Origin: CALLPQ01 sp964392325
GTDB lineage: Bacteria; Pseudomonadota; Alphaproteobacteria; Caulobacterales; Parvularculaceae
DNA length: 64,000 nucleotides
NCBI GenBank assembly: GCA_964392325.1
Contig: CAYMPJ010000008.1
Location: 62,001 to 126,000, forward strand
Direction: 5' to 3'
Shown in pieces: positions 1-9,161 of this stretch. The first letter of the stretch is position 1. Every line of letters begins with the position of its first letter. A program made the position numbers and the translations under genes. Below the pieces are notes generated by a model. It was given only the letters and a program-made list of their open reading frames with translations. It was not told the DNA's origin and made no database searches.

Positions 1-228
1 ATAATGTGGATTAGAAAATAGGGCAGATGGCTCACGGGCCTCTCCGAGCCCTTGATTTTCAAAATGGCTTGCAGGGTCAATGCCGCCCTGAGCAATATCG
101 GGATTTTTTTCAAGATAGTATTCAGTGTCCAGCAATTTTAGGGCTTGATCTTGAAGCGATCGGTCACTCGAATCAGGGTCCTGATCCGCTTTGCTGGATA
201 TTATTTGTTTGAGGCTATTTCGTAGCAT
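1..228 (-). CDS. Glycosyltransferase-like protein, N-terminal part (cut by left edge)
   Basis: An open frame runs leftwards from an ATG at 228 to the window edge without a stop (76 codons). Residues 34-76 carry the pattern LDTEYYLEKNPDI...G.DP..HF...GL.E.REPS.LF, a short tail/linker module that recurs in multidomain bacterial glycosyltransferases and rhamnan-type polymer synthesis proteins (known pattern: D-x-x-Y-Y-L-x-x-N-P-D-V followed by H-Y/F and REP-S-x-L-F). The start follows the stop of the giant glycan gene by 123 bp on the same strand, so the two may be co-transcribed. No strong Shine-Dalgarno is visible. The enzymatic domain lies outside the window, so its activity cannot be told; membership in a surface-polysaccharide cluster is inference. 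Confidence 0.7.
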   Translation of the reverse strand, partial: MLRNSLKQIISSKADQDPDSSDRSLQDQALKLLDTEYYLEKNPDIAQGGIDPASHFENQGLGEAREPSALFSNPHY

Positions 229-351
229 GATTTTTAAGTCAATTCCCTATGGTCCAAATCTTTTGACTTTGTCGATAAACACACATTTGCGAGTAAATAG
301 GGTGCTTATATGTAATTGTTTTACTGGGGTTTTGGATATCTTCAAGGCCCA

Positions 352-3300
352 TTATGTATTGCTGATAACCGCATCGATATCATTGCTGGAATATTGGTCG
401 GTTAGCTGGAAATGATCGACAAGATAGCTCAAATAGGCCCGTGAGGCAGTGCGTTCTTTTTTGTCCAGGTTGAACTCTTTGGCGATATAACGCTGCATAT
501 CGGCGATTTCTTTTAGATCATCAATATTAAATTGGCTGATTGTGACGCTATTTTCGTGACGACGATGATAATTTAGCGGGGTAGCATTAAAATGCACGTT
601 TCCCTCCCGAAGAAGGTTGACATAGACATACCAGTCGCCGGCAGTGCGAAAACGTTTGGCAAATTCGACATCTTTTTCCAATAATTTCTTTAAATTATTG
701 GTCCGAAACAAGACACCCGAAACATTGGGGATCGTGTTTTTAATGGCAAGACCTTCAGTGATTTCAGTTTGGCCAGTTTGGGTAAAATCTTTGGTCCATT
801 TTATCGCGGATATATCGCGGACATAATCTTGGTAGTTTTCGGCAATGACTTTGCCTTTTTCATTGACCTGTTTTGATTGGCTATAAGCAAGCACCAAATC
901 AGGGTTGATAAATTGTGGGGCCATCTTGCCCAGAAAATCCAGATCAGCCCAATCATCGGCCTCGGCGATCCAAACGATATCATGATTAGCCAGTGCAACC
1001 CCTTTTTGCCATTGGGCAAAAACATTGCCGGAATTTTCTTTATTGATAATTATGCGGTGTCGAATGCCGCAATCTGACAGAATCCGCTTGGCCATCCCAA
1101 TGCTCTTGTCGCTAGAGGCATCATCGAGAAAAATAATTTCGCGCGGCGGCAGTTTCTGCTGGATGATAGAGTTTAGTCTTTTTTCCAGATGGCGTTCATA
1201 ATTATAATTGGGCACGACAACGCTTACGCCCGGGGCTTTAGCCTCATCAGACTCGAGCACATCAAGCAGATCGCCGACATAGCTGCAAAATCCGAACTTC
1301 TCACCGATAAGCGCAGGCCCCTTATTGCCCAACTCTTGTAAGTGTTTGGGATTACCTAGCAGGGGTTCGATTGCATGAGTAAAGCTTGCATCCTCATCAT
1401 TTTCTATTGCGATAACGCAGTCATGAGGGGTCAAATCTTCAATGCCCCCTGTATCTTTGATCATTATCACCGGTGTGCCGGCATTGAGGGCTTCAAGGGC
1501 AGTGGATGGAAATGGATCTTCGCGCGACGAGAGCGCGTAAACATTTGCTGCCAGATAATAATCGTGGGTCTGGGTAGAAAAACCCGGCAGATGGATGCGT
1601 GATTTTGCGCGCCCCGCTGTTTTGAGAATCTTATCGACTTCCTGTTTCATGTCCTGCGCGATTTCACCAATCCAGACAAAGTAAAGGTCTTTCCTGTTGG
1701 TGATGGCCGCAATTGCCCATTTCAAAAATAGATCAATGCCCTTGCGGTGATCGGCAAAACCAACCCCTAGAACAATCTTTGAATCTTTTGGAATTTTAAG
1801 TCGTTTACAGATTTTTGCTTTGGCTTTTTCTTTATCTGCCCAGTCCAGCATCGCATCGGTTTTGTACACCCCTTGGGGGAGGATTAGGGCATTGTGCCAT
1901 TCTTTTTCGCGAAGAAACTGCGTCGCCTTATCACGGACGATATTTGCTGGAAAAACTACATGTTTTGCGTGGGTTTGAAAGTCTTGCAGGTTTTTACCAA
2001 GTCCCATCGAGTGGATGATCGAGGGTAGTTCATGAACAAGCCCGATAAAGGATATATGATTGTCGGAAAAATAAGGACCAAGCCAGCCAGAGGCAGCTGA
2101 ATTCATAAAGGCATGATCAAATCCTTGTATTGAAAGGGCCTGTAATTTGGTGTTGATTTTGGCGGGATCCTCTGTTTTTGCAAGGATTGTAACTTGTGCG
2201 TATTTTTCAAACTCACCGCGCAAGGGGCCATCCTCGCCAGAGATTATATGTACCTCCCGATTGAATTTTTGCGATAAAGTCTTGGCAAAATTCAGACAAA
2301 GATATTGTGCCCCATGTTTATAGAGATCATGGGTTACGACGATAATTTTTTTTTTAAGGCTCTCGCCGCCTAACTCTGTCTGTTCAATCTGGGGGGCAGT
2401 TGCATTTTTATAGGGAGGGACAATTTCCGATACACTTTGCGGTGCAACGGCGCGCCTTGTAGCCTCGAGCCAGGCATAGCCATATTTTTCGTCAGGCTCC
2501 AGATGCGCGCCCTCGGCCCATTCATTCCAGGCGTTGACAAAAATCAAGCGCTCTTGGTCATTTGAGAACCGTGTTTTTGTGTCATCAACAGCATTTTTGA
2601 ACCAGCGATAATAATCCACCGGATTAGAGTTGAGTAGGACGGTTGAATGATTATTGCGCCGCGCAGTATTATCCCATGAAGGCGTGATGCCGCGAAAGAG
2701 TTTATAGTTCGTTTCCGGATAATTCTGACTGCGTTTTACCAGATCGCGCCAATCAAAAACTTTACCCTTGAACTTTCTGCGGTGCTTACCCAGTAGGCTA
2801 GGCGTTCCAATCAAATGATGATTATTGGGCGGAAATTCAATCGCTGCATCAAAGCCAAACTTTGTCGGATTCTGCTTATCAAAGCCTTGTGTATAGGCAA
2901 TGTAGATTTCGCCAATGTCATTTTTCAAACACCATTCTCGCCAGCGATCGCTGGTGGCTTTGGCATTTGGTAAGATGCCGGGTCGGTAAACCAGCAAAAG
3001 AGGTTTTCCATTGATGCGAATATATCGTGGGTCGGTTAAATATTGCGATAGATGACTAATAAAGGCGATATCATCCTGGGGCGAATGATTTTGAGAGATT
3101 AATAATTCACTATCCAAACCATCCCAGCGTCGCGACCAGTTTTCATTGGCCCAACACAGACAGAATGGGAAATCGATGGTGTCATCTTTCAAATAGCGTT
3201 GCAGCGGGGTTTCGAGAAGGCGTTTGCCGCCAAACCAATAAAAATAAAACGCAAATCCGGAAAGCCCATGTAATGCAGCCATTTTGGTTTGGCGGTGCAA

Positions 3301-5463
3301 TATGTCTTCATCCGTTTCCAGATTATACATGCCAAGGTCACTTGGTATGTGCGGTTGATAATGACCGGGGAATTGCGGCTGGGCAGGGGCAACATTTGTC
3401 CATTCCGTAAATCCCTTACCCCACCATTCATCATTTTCAGGAATTGTATGAAATTGCGGGAGATAAAATGCAATTGCACGCGCCTCCAGCTTTTCCGGAG
3501 GGGTCACGGCGCTTATAGGGACACATCCTGAAAGATTTTGAGTGAGGTGACCGTCAACAAAGTCTACAGCCCCGGGCTGGCCATCATCATTTCCCAAATC
3601 CCCGTTTTGCAGACGGTTTGTCGGAGTGTTAAATTGGCGCGCCGCACTGCGAGCACCTCGGAAAGGGGTGGCAATGATATTGCGCACAAGCCGCGCCGAG
3701 CGACGAACCCCGGATTTAGCCGCCCCGGCAGGGTTTTTTGCGGCGGTCTTGAGCCCGCGCACTGGCGCGCTGATTTTCCATGACGTGCTACTTTTTATAG
3801 CATCAACTTCATTGCGAGAAACTTGCGCTGCAATTTTTAATTCTTCAAGGGTTGCTGTTTTTTCTTCAATTTCACGTTCAGCAGAATCAATGCGCGCGGT
3901 AAGATCTGCTTCTTTTTCACGGGCTAGGCGTTCACTTTCTTCAATCCGCGTTTCAAGCTCGCGCTCTATTTGTGCGCGTTGATCCGGGCTGGTATTATTA
4001 AACGGAAGAGTACTGGTTTCATTATGTGTTGTGTCTGTGTCACTTGAGGGTTGCGGCCCCGTGAGTTTTTCACGTAATTCAGAAATCACTTGATCTTGTA
4101 GTTTTTTCTCTTTGAGCAAGCTTGCGCGTTCAATATTAGAACGTTGTCGATCATGGGCGCGTTCTTTGCGTAATTCTTCAACCAGCTTGTCCGAGCCTTT
4201 GGTGCGTTCGTTCAAGACGGCATTATCAAGTTCAAGGGCGCGCATTTTCTCGTCATGGGCAATGCGATTTTGCTCCATCAGCTTTTGCATCTGCGCAAGG
4301 GCTTCTTCATTGTCTTCAACCGTCAGTGTGAGCTGCTGGTTTTTCTCACTCAGTATGCCAATTTGCTCGTTATTACTGTTACGCGCAGTTTCAAGCTCGA
4401 TAAGTAATTCATCAATCCGGGCTTTGGCGCGCGATTGGTCTTCCTCCAGCTTTTCATTATTATTGGTCAGTGTGGAGATTTTTTCGAGCAATTCATTGTT
4501 GGTGGATTCCAACAGGGCCTTTTGCTCATCATTGTCGCGCGACTGGGCTAGTAATTCTTCTGAGCGCTTCGTGTCTTTTTGTGAAGTGTTTGCAAAGAAA
4601 CTGAAATCATCAAAGCCTGCAATAAAGGGCTTGATTTTGGAGAGAGTTTTCTCCCCTTCAATAGTTTCACAATGGGGAAGTCCCTCCAGTAAAGCATTCA
4701 GATCACGTATAAAGACCGGAAAATCCTCGTGGCGCTCGACATCTTTGCCAGTATAAGCGCGATCGCTTTGATCAAGACGGGAAATAATTCCGGCAATATC
4801 ATCAATATGGGTCTCACTGCCGCTGCAGCGTTTCATATCGAGGGCTTCGAGAAGCGCGTAGAGTGTTTTGCGCGGACGTGCCAGGAAAGCACTATAGTTC
4901 AGATGAAATAATCCAGGATCAGATGTATTCGCAAGCTTGAGGGCATTTACCATGCTGGCAGACCATGTGAGCATAGGAGCTGCCGGATTAAAACGTGATG
5001 CCGGATCGTCTTCTATTAAGGCATCATGGACTTGAAGAGCATTCGAGCTCACCAGAACATAGCGTAATTGAATTTCACTCTCTTCGAAGGCTTCGGTCAA
5101 AAAGGGGACAAGCGAGGCTGATGCAGTATGGGCGAGAATTACTGGAAAGCCCTTTCGAGCCAGACCATAGGCCGTTTTTCGCATGTCTTGCCGGTGGCGT
5201 CGGGTTTTCGAGCTGGTGAGAATATCTTCAGGGATAGTGTCACCAGGAGCAATATTCAGATCGTCAAAAAGGCGTTCCAGAATGGGGTCGAACACACATT
5301 CCGGCCTCGTCACATGCCCTTCGTCAAGGGAGGTTTGAAGGGCGGTGTCTAAATCGTCTTTTTGGCCTTTTTTTGTTTCTTTGTAAGCTGCAAGGCAAGC
5401 GGCAACACGCTCCCCCCCATTTCCGGGGGCTGCAAGGACAATGATGATCTGTTTTTTGCTCAT
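352..5463 (-). CDS. Giant multidomain glycan-synthesis protein: sulfotransferase-like + coiled coil + GH99/WbsX-like + GT4 + GT2
   Basis: About 1703 residues. By reading (numbered from an alternative TTG six codons upstream): residues 8-270 resemble a P-loop sulfotransferase-type domain (IIIVLAAPGNGG near the start); 305-475 and 500-565 are charged coiled coil; SSTSWKISAPVR near 564-575 matches the STSWRxTxPLR linker common in giant glycosyltransferases; 668-1012 is a GH99-like WbsX domain (AFYLPQFH, WWGKGFTEW, NAWNEWAEG); 1044-1410 is a GT4 glycosyltransferase (EDPFPSTALEA, the E-x7-E type motif); 1417-end is a GT2 domain (VSVVVPNYNYE, FLDDASSD, EADDW). It probably builds or decorates a surface polysaccharide at the cytoplasmic face of the inner membrane. 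The ATG at 5463 is preferred over TTG 5481, as neither has a good ribosome site. The exact sugar and polymer are unknown. Confidence 0.85.
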   Translation of the reverse strand: MSKKQIIIVLAAPGNGGERVAACLAAYKETKKGQKDDLDTALQTSLDEGHVTRPECVFDPILERLFDDLNIAPGDTIPEDILTSSKTRRHRQDMRKTAYGLARKGFPVILAHTASASLVPFLTEAFEESEIQLRYVLVSSNALQVHDALIEDDPASRFNPAAPMLTWSASMVNALKLANTSDPGLFHLNYSAFLARPRKTLYALLEALDMKRCSGSETHIDDIAGIISRLDQSDRAYTGKDVERHEDFPVFIRDLNALLEGLPHCETIEGEKTLSKIKPFIAGFDDFSFFANTSQKDTKRSEELLAQSRDNDEQKALLESTNNELLEKISTLTNNNEKLEEDQSRAKARIDELLIELETARNSNNEQIGILSEKNQQLTLTVEDNEEALAQMQKLMEQNRIAHDEKMRALELDNAVLNERTKGSDKLVEELRKERAHDRQRSNIERASLLKEKKLQDQVISELREKLTGPQPSSDTDTTHNETSTLPFNNTSPDQRAQIERELETRIEESERLAREKEADLTARIDSAEREIEEKTATLEELKIAAQVSRNEVDAIKSSTSWKISAPVRGLKTAAKNPAGAAKSGVRRSARLVRNIIATPFRGARSAARQFNTPTNRLQNGDLGNDDGQPGAVDFVDGHLTQNLSGCVPISAVTPPEKLEARAIAFYLPQFHTIPENDEWWGKGFTEWTNVAPAQPQFPGHYQPHIPSDLGMYNLETDEDILHRQTKMAALHGLSGFAFYFYWFGGKRLLETPLQRYLKDDTIDFPFCLCWANENWSRRWDGLDSELLISQNHSPQDDIAFISHLSQYLTDPRYIRINGKPLLLVYRPGILPNAKATSDRWREWCLKNDIGEIYIAYTQGFDKQNPTKFGFDAAIEFPPNNHHLIGTPSLLGKHRRKFKGKVFDWRDLVKRSQNYPETNYKLFRGITPSWDNTARRNNHSTVLLNSNPVDYYRWFKNAVDDTKTRFSNDQERLIFVNAWNEWAEGAHLEPDEKYGYAWLEATRRAVAPQSVSEIVPPYKNATAPQIEQTELGGESLKKKIIVVTHDLYKHGAQYLCLNFAKTLSQKFNREVHIISGEDGPLRGEFEKYAQVTILAKTEDPAKINTKLQALSIQGFDHAFMNSAASGWLGPYFSDNHISFIGLVHELPSIIHSMGLGKNLQDFQTHAKHVVFPANIVRDKATQFLREKEWHNALILPQGVYKTDAMLDWADKEKAKAKICKRLKIPKDSKIVLGVGFADHRKGIDLFLKWAIAAITNRKDLYFVWIGEIAQDMKQEVDKILKTAGRAKSRIHLPGFSTQTHDYYLAANVYALSSREDPFPSTALEALNAGTPVIMIKDTGGIEDLTPHDCVIAIENDEDASFTHAIEPLLGNPKHLQELGNKGPALIGEKFGFCSYVGDLLDVLESDEAKAPGVSVVVPNYNYERHLEKRLNSIIQQKLPPREIIFLDDASSDKSIGMAKRILSDCGIRHRIIINKENSGNVFAQWQKGVALANHDIVWIAEADDWADLDFLGKMAPQFINPDLVLAYSQSKQVNEKGKVIAENYQDYVRDISAIKWTKDFTQTGQTEITEGLAIKNTIPNVSGVLFRTNNLKKLLEKDVEFAKRFRTAGDWYVYVNLLREGNVHFNATPLNYHRRHENSVTISQFNIDDLKEIADMQRYIAKEFNLDKKERTASRAYLSYLVDHFQLTDQYSSNDIDAVISNT

Positions 5464-5793
5464 TAGAGGTTCTTGTCGCAATTATTAGGCATCAATTTCT
5501 GAAATTAAATTCCGGATATCGAGCAGCAGGTGGGTTCATAGGTCAGAACGGCCCCCCAAGTCCAGAGGCGATAGATGCCAAGCTTCGGATTTGTCGTGAA
5601 GGACAGAATATGGGGTTCGCATTACTCAAATCGGGTTGGTCAAATATGACGGCAACCAAAGAGCAATGAAGCCTGACTATTGTGCCCTCCTGCACCCCGG
5701 ATTTGTCATAGAGCTATTTATACAGTAATATTAACCATAAAAAAGGTTAGAGGTAAGGCTGGGTAGCTATTCCTGTTACCGAAGGGACTTATA
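5464..5793. other. Divergent intergenic region, 330 bp
   Basis: This gap separates the leftward glycan gene from the rightward M48 protease gene. No open frame of interest was found. It holds a good sigma-70-like promoter for the protease (annotated separately) and presumably the promoter of the glycan gene, which could not be recognised. Confidence 0.6.
5703..5731 (+). promoter_or_regulatory. Candidate sigma-70-type promoter of the M48 protease gene
   Basis: TTGTCA at 5703-5708 and TAATAT at 5726-5731 are separated by exactly 17 bases. The downstream start codon is at 5794, preceded by GAAGGGA as ribosome site. Pattern match only; no transcription start is known. Confidence 0.5.
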
Positions 5794-6591
5794 ATGAATT
5801 ATCCAACACTATTAAAAAATATGCCAGCACGCCTTGGGATATCAAAAAAAAATATTCTGATCGCCGCAACTGGATTTGCCAGTCTTGGGCTTGTCGCCTG
5901 TGCAGCTCTTGATGAGAGCTTTGCGCCGCCACCTGAGCAATTGCGTGCAGCGTCGCTTTCGGCGTGGGATGGGATAAAGCAACAAGAGCAAGTCAGTAAT
6001 GACCCTGCTTATCTTGATCGAATGAACCGGGTTGCACCGCGTATAATTGCTGCTGCTGGCGGAAATCCTGCTGAATGGGAGGTTGTGGTCTTTGACTCAG
6101 AACAACTCAATGCGTTTGCGTTGCCAGGAGGCAAAATCGGGTTTTACACCGGTATTCTGGATTTGATGGAAAATGATCACCAGATTGCTGCTGTGATGGG
6201 CCACGAGGTTGCCCATGTTACTTTCAACCATTCTTCAAAACGTGCTGGCCGGGCAATTCAAACCCAGTCTGGTCTAACTGCAGCGCAAATCGCCTTGGGC
6301 GTTGGCGGTGTTGGCAATGCAGGTTTGTGGATGCAGGCTTTAGGACTTGGCGCGCAAGTTGGTAACTCGCTGCCCTTCTCACGCTCCCATGAAGCGGAAG
6401 CTGACCGTGAGGGTCTGAGATATATGGTGAGAGCCGGTTATAACCCGGATGATGCGGTAAGATTCTGGCAACGAATGTCCGAGAGTAAAGGCGATGGTGC
6501 GCCCCCGGAATTTCTTTCTACGCACCCAGCTGACGAGACACGAATTCGCAAACTGGAAGAAGAGATTGCCTTGATAAAAGCTGGCTCTTAG
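5794..6591 (+). CDS. M48 family metalloprotease, lipoprotein
   Basis: 265 residues. The N-terminus has a hydrophobic stretch ending in a lipobox (LVAC, Cys36), so the mature protein should be lipid-anchored in the envelope. The zinc site HEVAH is at 137-141, and HEAEAD at 199-204 supplies the third ligand as in the M48 families LoiP/YcaL and BepA. Proteases of this type degrade or help assemble outer-membrane proteins; that role is by family, not shown here. Length is typical for a single-domain periplasmic M48 peptidase without the TPR tail of BepA. The start is supported by GAAGGGA about 7 bases upstream. The gene is monocistronic: its own promoter lies upstream and a strong terminator downstream. 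Confidence 0.9.
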   Translation: MNYPTLLKNMPARLGISKKNILIAATGFASLGLVACAALDESFAPPPEQLRAASLSAWDGIKQQEQVSNDPAYLDRMNRVAPRIIAAAGGNPAEWEVVVFDSEQLNAFALPGGKIGFYTGILDLMENDHQIAAVMGHEVAHVTFNHSSKRAGRAIQTQSGLTAAQIALGVGGVGNAGLWMQALGLGAQVGNSLPFSRSHEAEADREGLRYMVRAGYNPDDAVRFWQRMSESKGDGAPPEFLSTHPADETRIRKLEEEIALIKAGS

Positions 6592-6985
6592 ACCCATCCG
6601 TTCTGTTGACGGGTCTTTTCAACACTTAAAATTTAAATACTCGAAACTAGCCGGGCCGTTGAAAAACGGTCCGGCTATTTTGCGTTTAGGGAAATCTTAT
6701 CGTTAATTTTTGACTGTAGCTAAAGCCGGGGTTTCAGCCTACTGGCAGGCAAAAATGGTTAAGGGTTTTAAGCTTTTAAAGTGGACCGCGTATCTCAGCC
6801 GGTCACCGCAAATTCATTTACTGTAAATCTATCTCAATTTTTCTTAAAATTTTCAACGTTAGGAACAATTTTAAGAAATATCACAAGGCCATTTTAAATT
6901 TTACCTATTAAAGTGATCACTGGGCATATTAGGTCACGACGCTAACCCTTGATAGTTGGGCTTTTAAACAAGGAGAACTTGGCAG
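6592..6985. other. Intergenic region with terminator and AT-rich leader, 394 bp
   Basis: The first part contains the terminator of the M48 gene (6649-6681). The remainder up to 6960 is AT-rich and probably carries the promoter of the PEP-CTERM gene. It includes TTAA-rich palindromic bits (TTTAAGCTTTTAAA around 6767-6780), but no spaced CtrA-type TTAA-N7-TTAA was found. No credible ORF was seen. Confidence 0.5.
6649..6681 (+). terminator. Rho-independent terminator after M48 protease gene
   Basis: The two 12-nt arms AGCCGGGCCGTT (6649-6660) and AACGGTCCGGCT (6665-6676) pair with one G:U and a GAAA tetraloop, followed by ATTTT. This is a strong stem; the T-run is short. Confidence 0.85.
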
Positions 6986-7906
6986 ATGAGCAGGAAGGAA
7001 TGTCTCTTGGAGCTGGGCCGGGAACGCATGATTGCCGGATTTAAACGATTTTTGATGTCTGCTGACAAGTTTACCCGTTTAGATATGATGCAATATGCAA
7101 ATTCCCCAACAAATCCAACGCACTCTGTATCATTTTCGTCTGCCGGATTTGGGTCAGCTTGGCGAAAACAAATGCGGGTCTGTTTGTCTGTCTTTGCTAT
7201 GCTTGGTGTTGGTGTATTTGAGTCAGCTTATGCGGAATCAACCTTCTTTCCGATCGATACATTTGGTGTGGCTGGCCCAATTCCTACTCCTGCTAATATT
7301 AGCGATTTGGAGGGGCCACCAACCGCTGGCGTATCTGTAACTTTTGATCCGGGCGATCTGGGTTTTATTCTCTTTGATGAGGATATTAGCGGCGCTACCA
7401 CGCCGTTGCCGAATGCAGGCTTGATATTTAATATTATATCATCAGTCCCATCTGCGTCCGGGGACACGTTCGTTTCGTTTTTGCTGGGTAATATTGCCGA
7501 TACTGGCGGCGGGCTGGCGTTTACGCTTGCGCCTACAGGGAGTTTTGTTGCACCGGACGGTTCAGACTCCATTTTCCAGTTTACCCAGCTCCCTGGAGCA
7601 GGTGTTTTCACACTTTCCACCGACGCGTTTGTGCCAGCTTGTAATACAATCGGAGGATGCAACACCATCGTGCTGGGGACCTCGGGACTTGGCGCTGCGG
7701 GTGGTAGTAGTTTTACCGATGGTGGAACTTTGTCGTTCGCTTCAGTAGTCGCGTCCTCTCCGGAACCAGCCAGTTGGGCGTTGATGATCCTTGGATTTTT
7801 AGGGGTTGCAAGGCAGATGAAGATCCACCGCAGGCGGGTTTTGGCGACACCCAAGCGCGCCGAGACATTTGCCTCCTCACCGAAGGAATTTGCGCTCGCA
7901 GGTTAA
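6986..7906 (+). CDS. Secreted PEPxxWA-CTERM sorting-domain protein
   Basis: 306 residues. AAGGAG about 10 bases before the ATG at 6986 supports this start, which leaves about 60 residues ahead of a signal-peptide-like stretch (MRVCLSVFAMLGVGVFESAYA, cleavage after AYA near residue 82). An internal ATG at 7171 would give a conventional signal peptide but has no ribosome site. The middle is low in charge and rich in G/S/T/P, as in surface or matrix proteins. Near the end SPEPASWALM followed by ILGFLGVA and an Arg/Lys cluster is the PEPxxWA-CTERM signal, known to be processed by exosortase/archaeosortase-type enzymes. About 22 residues follow the basic cluster, more than usual. No exosortase gene is in the window. 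The mature protein is probably exported; function unknown. Confidence 0.8.
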   Translation: MSRKECLLELGRERMIAGFKRFLMSADKFTRLDMMQYANSPTNPTHSVSFSSAGFGSAWRKQMRVCLSVFAMLGVGVFESAYAESTFFPIDTFGVAGPIPTPANISDLEGPPTAGVSVTFDPGDLGFILFDEDISGATTPLPNAGLIFNIISSVPSASGDTFVSFLLGNIADTGGGLAFTLAPTGSFVAPDGSDSIFQFTQLPGAGVFTLSTDAFVPACNTIGGCNTIVLGTSGLGAAGGSSFTDGGTLSFASVVASSPEPASWALMILGFLGVARQMKIHRRRVLATPKRAETFASSPKEFALAG

Positions 7907-8071
7907 TCCACTGGTTTTGTTGCATGTGCGAAAAACCCTTCTCACCGTGATCAATATCGCCCCAAACTACCCCCAACTATCCCTTGCCTAATGGTTAACA
8001 AACGGTAAAGTGTAGCATCAGTTTTTTGCAATGGCTTAGGCCAAAACAATTATGCAATCAGGGGCTATAAT

Positions 8072-8533
8072 ATGACACGTATCATTCTACCAATATTAAT
8101 CATTGCGACTTTGTTGTTCGCACCAATTTACAGTTTTGAATCAAATGATCCGATTGCTGGAGACGCTACAGCGTCGCGCACGGGCTATTTCTTTGTCGGC
8201 GATACAATCAATTGCTTTTTGGCTCAAAATTATTCTGTAGAGGGAGAATGCGCTCCCAAAGGCGAGAAACTCGGATTGGCAATCTTTGCCGCTATCGGTG
8301 TTTCAGCTGTTGCAGCTGCATTGGGAATTCTTGGTTTGCTTCCCTTTGTCGGGCGTCTCGTAAGTTTGGTGACGACCTTGGCGGGGATCATTGCGATTGC
8401 AGGGATTGCGTTTTTCTGTCTCAATGTTTCCGGACAGGAAGGGGCTAGCATTGGCATTGGGTCCTATCTTGGCGGCGGCGCAGGATTACTGACATTGATT
8501 TCTGGTCTGTCAGGGATGCGCGGACGCGGCTGA
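8072..8533 (+). CDS. Small four-helix membrane protein, unknown function
   Basis: 153 residues. It has an N-terminal hydrophobic helix (IILPILIIATLLFAPIY), a short extracytoplasmic loop of about 45 residues with two cysteines (INCFL, EGECAP), then three hydrophobic helices in the second half (FAAIGVSAVAAALGILGLL, LVTTLAGIIAIAGIAFFCL and the glycine-rich YLGGGAGLLTLISGL). The two loop cysteines could form a disulfide. The family was not recognised. It stands alone, ends just before a bidirectional terminator, and is convergent with the carbonic anhydrase gene. Confidence 0.7.
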   Translation: MTRIILPILIIATLLFAPIYSFESNDPIAGDATASRTGYFFVGDTINCFLAQNYSVEGECAPKGEKLGLAIFAAIGVSAVAAALGILGLLPFVGRLVSLVTTLAGIIAIAGIAFFCLNVSGQEGASIGIGSYLGGGAGLLTLISGLSGMRGRG

Positions 8534-8564
8534 CCAAGCTGGCTTGAATTAAAGAATTAAAAAA

Positions 8565-8592
8565 AAGGCTGGCGTGATTGTCAGCCTTTTTT
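8565..8592. terminator. Bidirectional rho-independent terminator between convergent genes
   Basis: AAAGGCTGGC ... GTCAGCCTTTTTT forms a stem of about 10 bp with a 6-base loop. It is flanked by an A-run on the left and a T-run on the right, so it can stop transcription from both the membrane-protein gene and the leftward carbonic anhydrase gene. Confidence 0.85.
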
Positions 8593-8615
8593 CATTTCAG
8601 CGTTTTGGGTTTTTG

Positions 8616-9161
8616 TCAGTCCTTATGGTTTTGCAATGCTTTTATATGGGTTTTTGCTTCCTCAACATAATGTGCAGACCCCATAAGGGCGTATTTATCT
8701 TCGCCCGGTTTTAGATCCCGCATTTTTTTTGCGGGCAAGCCCGCCCACATCTCACCTTGCGGAACCTTTTTACCTGGGCCTAAAAATGACCCTGCAGCGA
8801 GAAATCCTCCGGTCTCTACATGCGAGCGATCAAGCATGGTTGCACCCATACCGATAAAAGCACCATCATCAGCGCTGCACCCATGTAACATGCAGCGATG
8901 ACCGACCAGTACATTCTCACCGATCAGTGTCGGTGTCCCGCCAAGTTGGGGCTCATCTACATGGATAATCGTGCCGTCCTGAACGTTAGAACCTTTTCCA
9001 ACCCGGATTTGGTTGCTGTCTCCGCGCAAGACGCAACCATACCAGATCGAGGCATTCTCCTCGATGATGACATCACCGCAAACGACTGCGCCGGGGGCGA
9101 TGAAGGCGCTTTCATGTATTTGGGGCATTTTGCCCGCAATTGAAAAAATCAGTGGTTTCAT
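8616..9161 (-). CDS. Gamma-class carbonic anhydrase family protein (YrdA/PaaY-like)
   Basis: 181 residues, the usual length for the family. The sequence is a left-handed beta-helix of hexapeptide repeats (e.g. GDVIIEENASIWYG, RVGKGSNVQDGT). The three metal-binding histidines are visible as H67 (IIHVDE), H88 (GHRCML) and H93 (LHGC). Such proteins are trimeric and cytoplasmic; some hydrate CO2, others act on CoA thioesters, so the reaction stays open. Its ATG overlaps the stop of the upstream maleylacetoacetate isomerase-like gene by one base (TAATG), indicating translational coupling in a two-gene operon. Confidence 0.9.
   Translation of the reverse strand: MKPLIFSIAGKMPQIHESAFIAPGAVVCGDVIIEENASIWYGCVLRGDSNQIRVGKGSNVQDGTIIHVDEPQLGGTPTLIGENVLVGHRCMLHGCSADDGAFIGMGATMLDRSHVETGGFLAAGSFLGPGKKVPQGEMWAGLPAKKMRDLKPGEDKYALMGSAHYVEEAKTHIKALQNHKD

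Noticed and set aside
4112..4756. 214-codon rightward frame
   Set aside because: It is antisense to the coiled-coil region of the giant glycan gene and Ser-rich by reflection of its Glu/Lys codons; no domain.
7228..7854. 208-codon leftward frame
   Set aside because: Antisense shadow of the PEP-CTERM gene; no domain or ribosome site.
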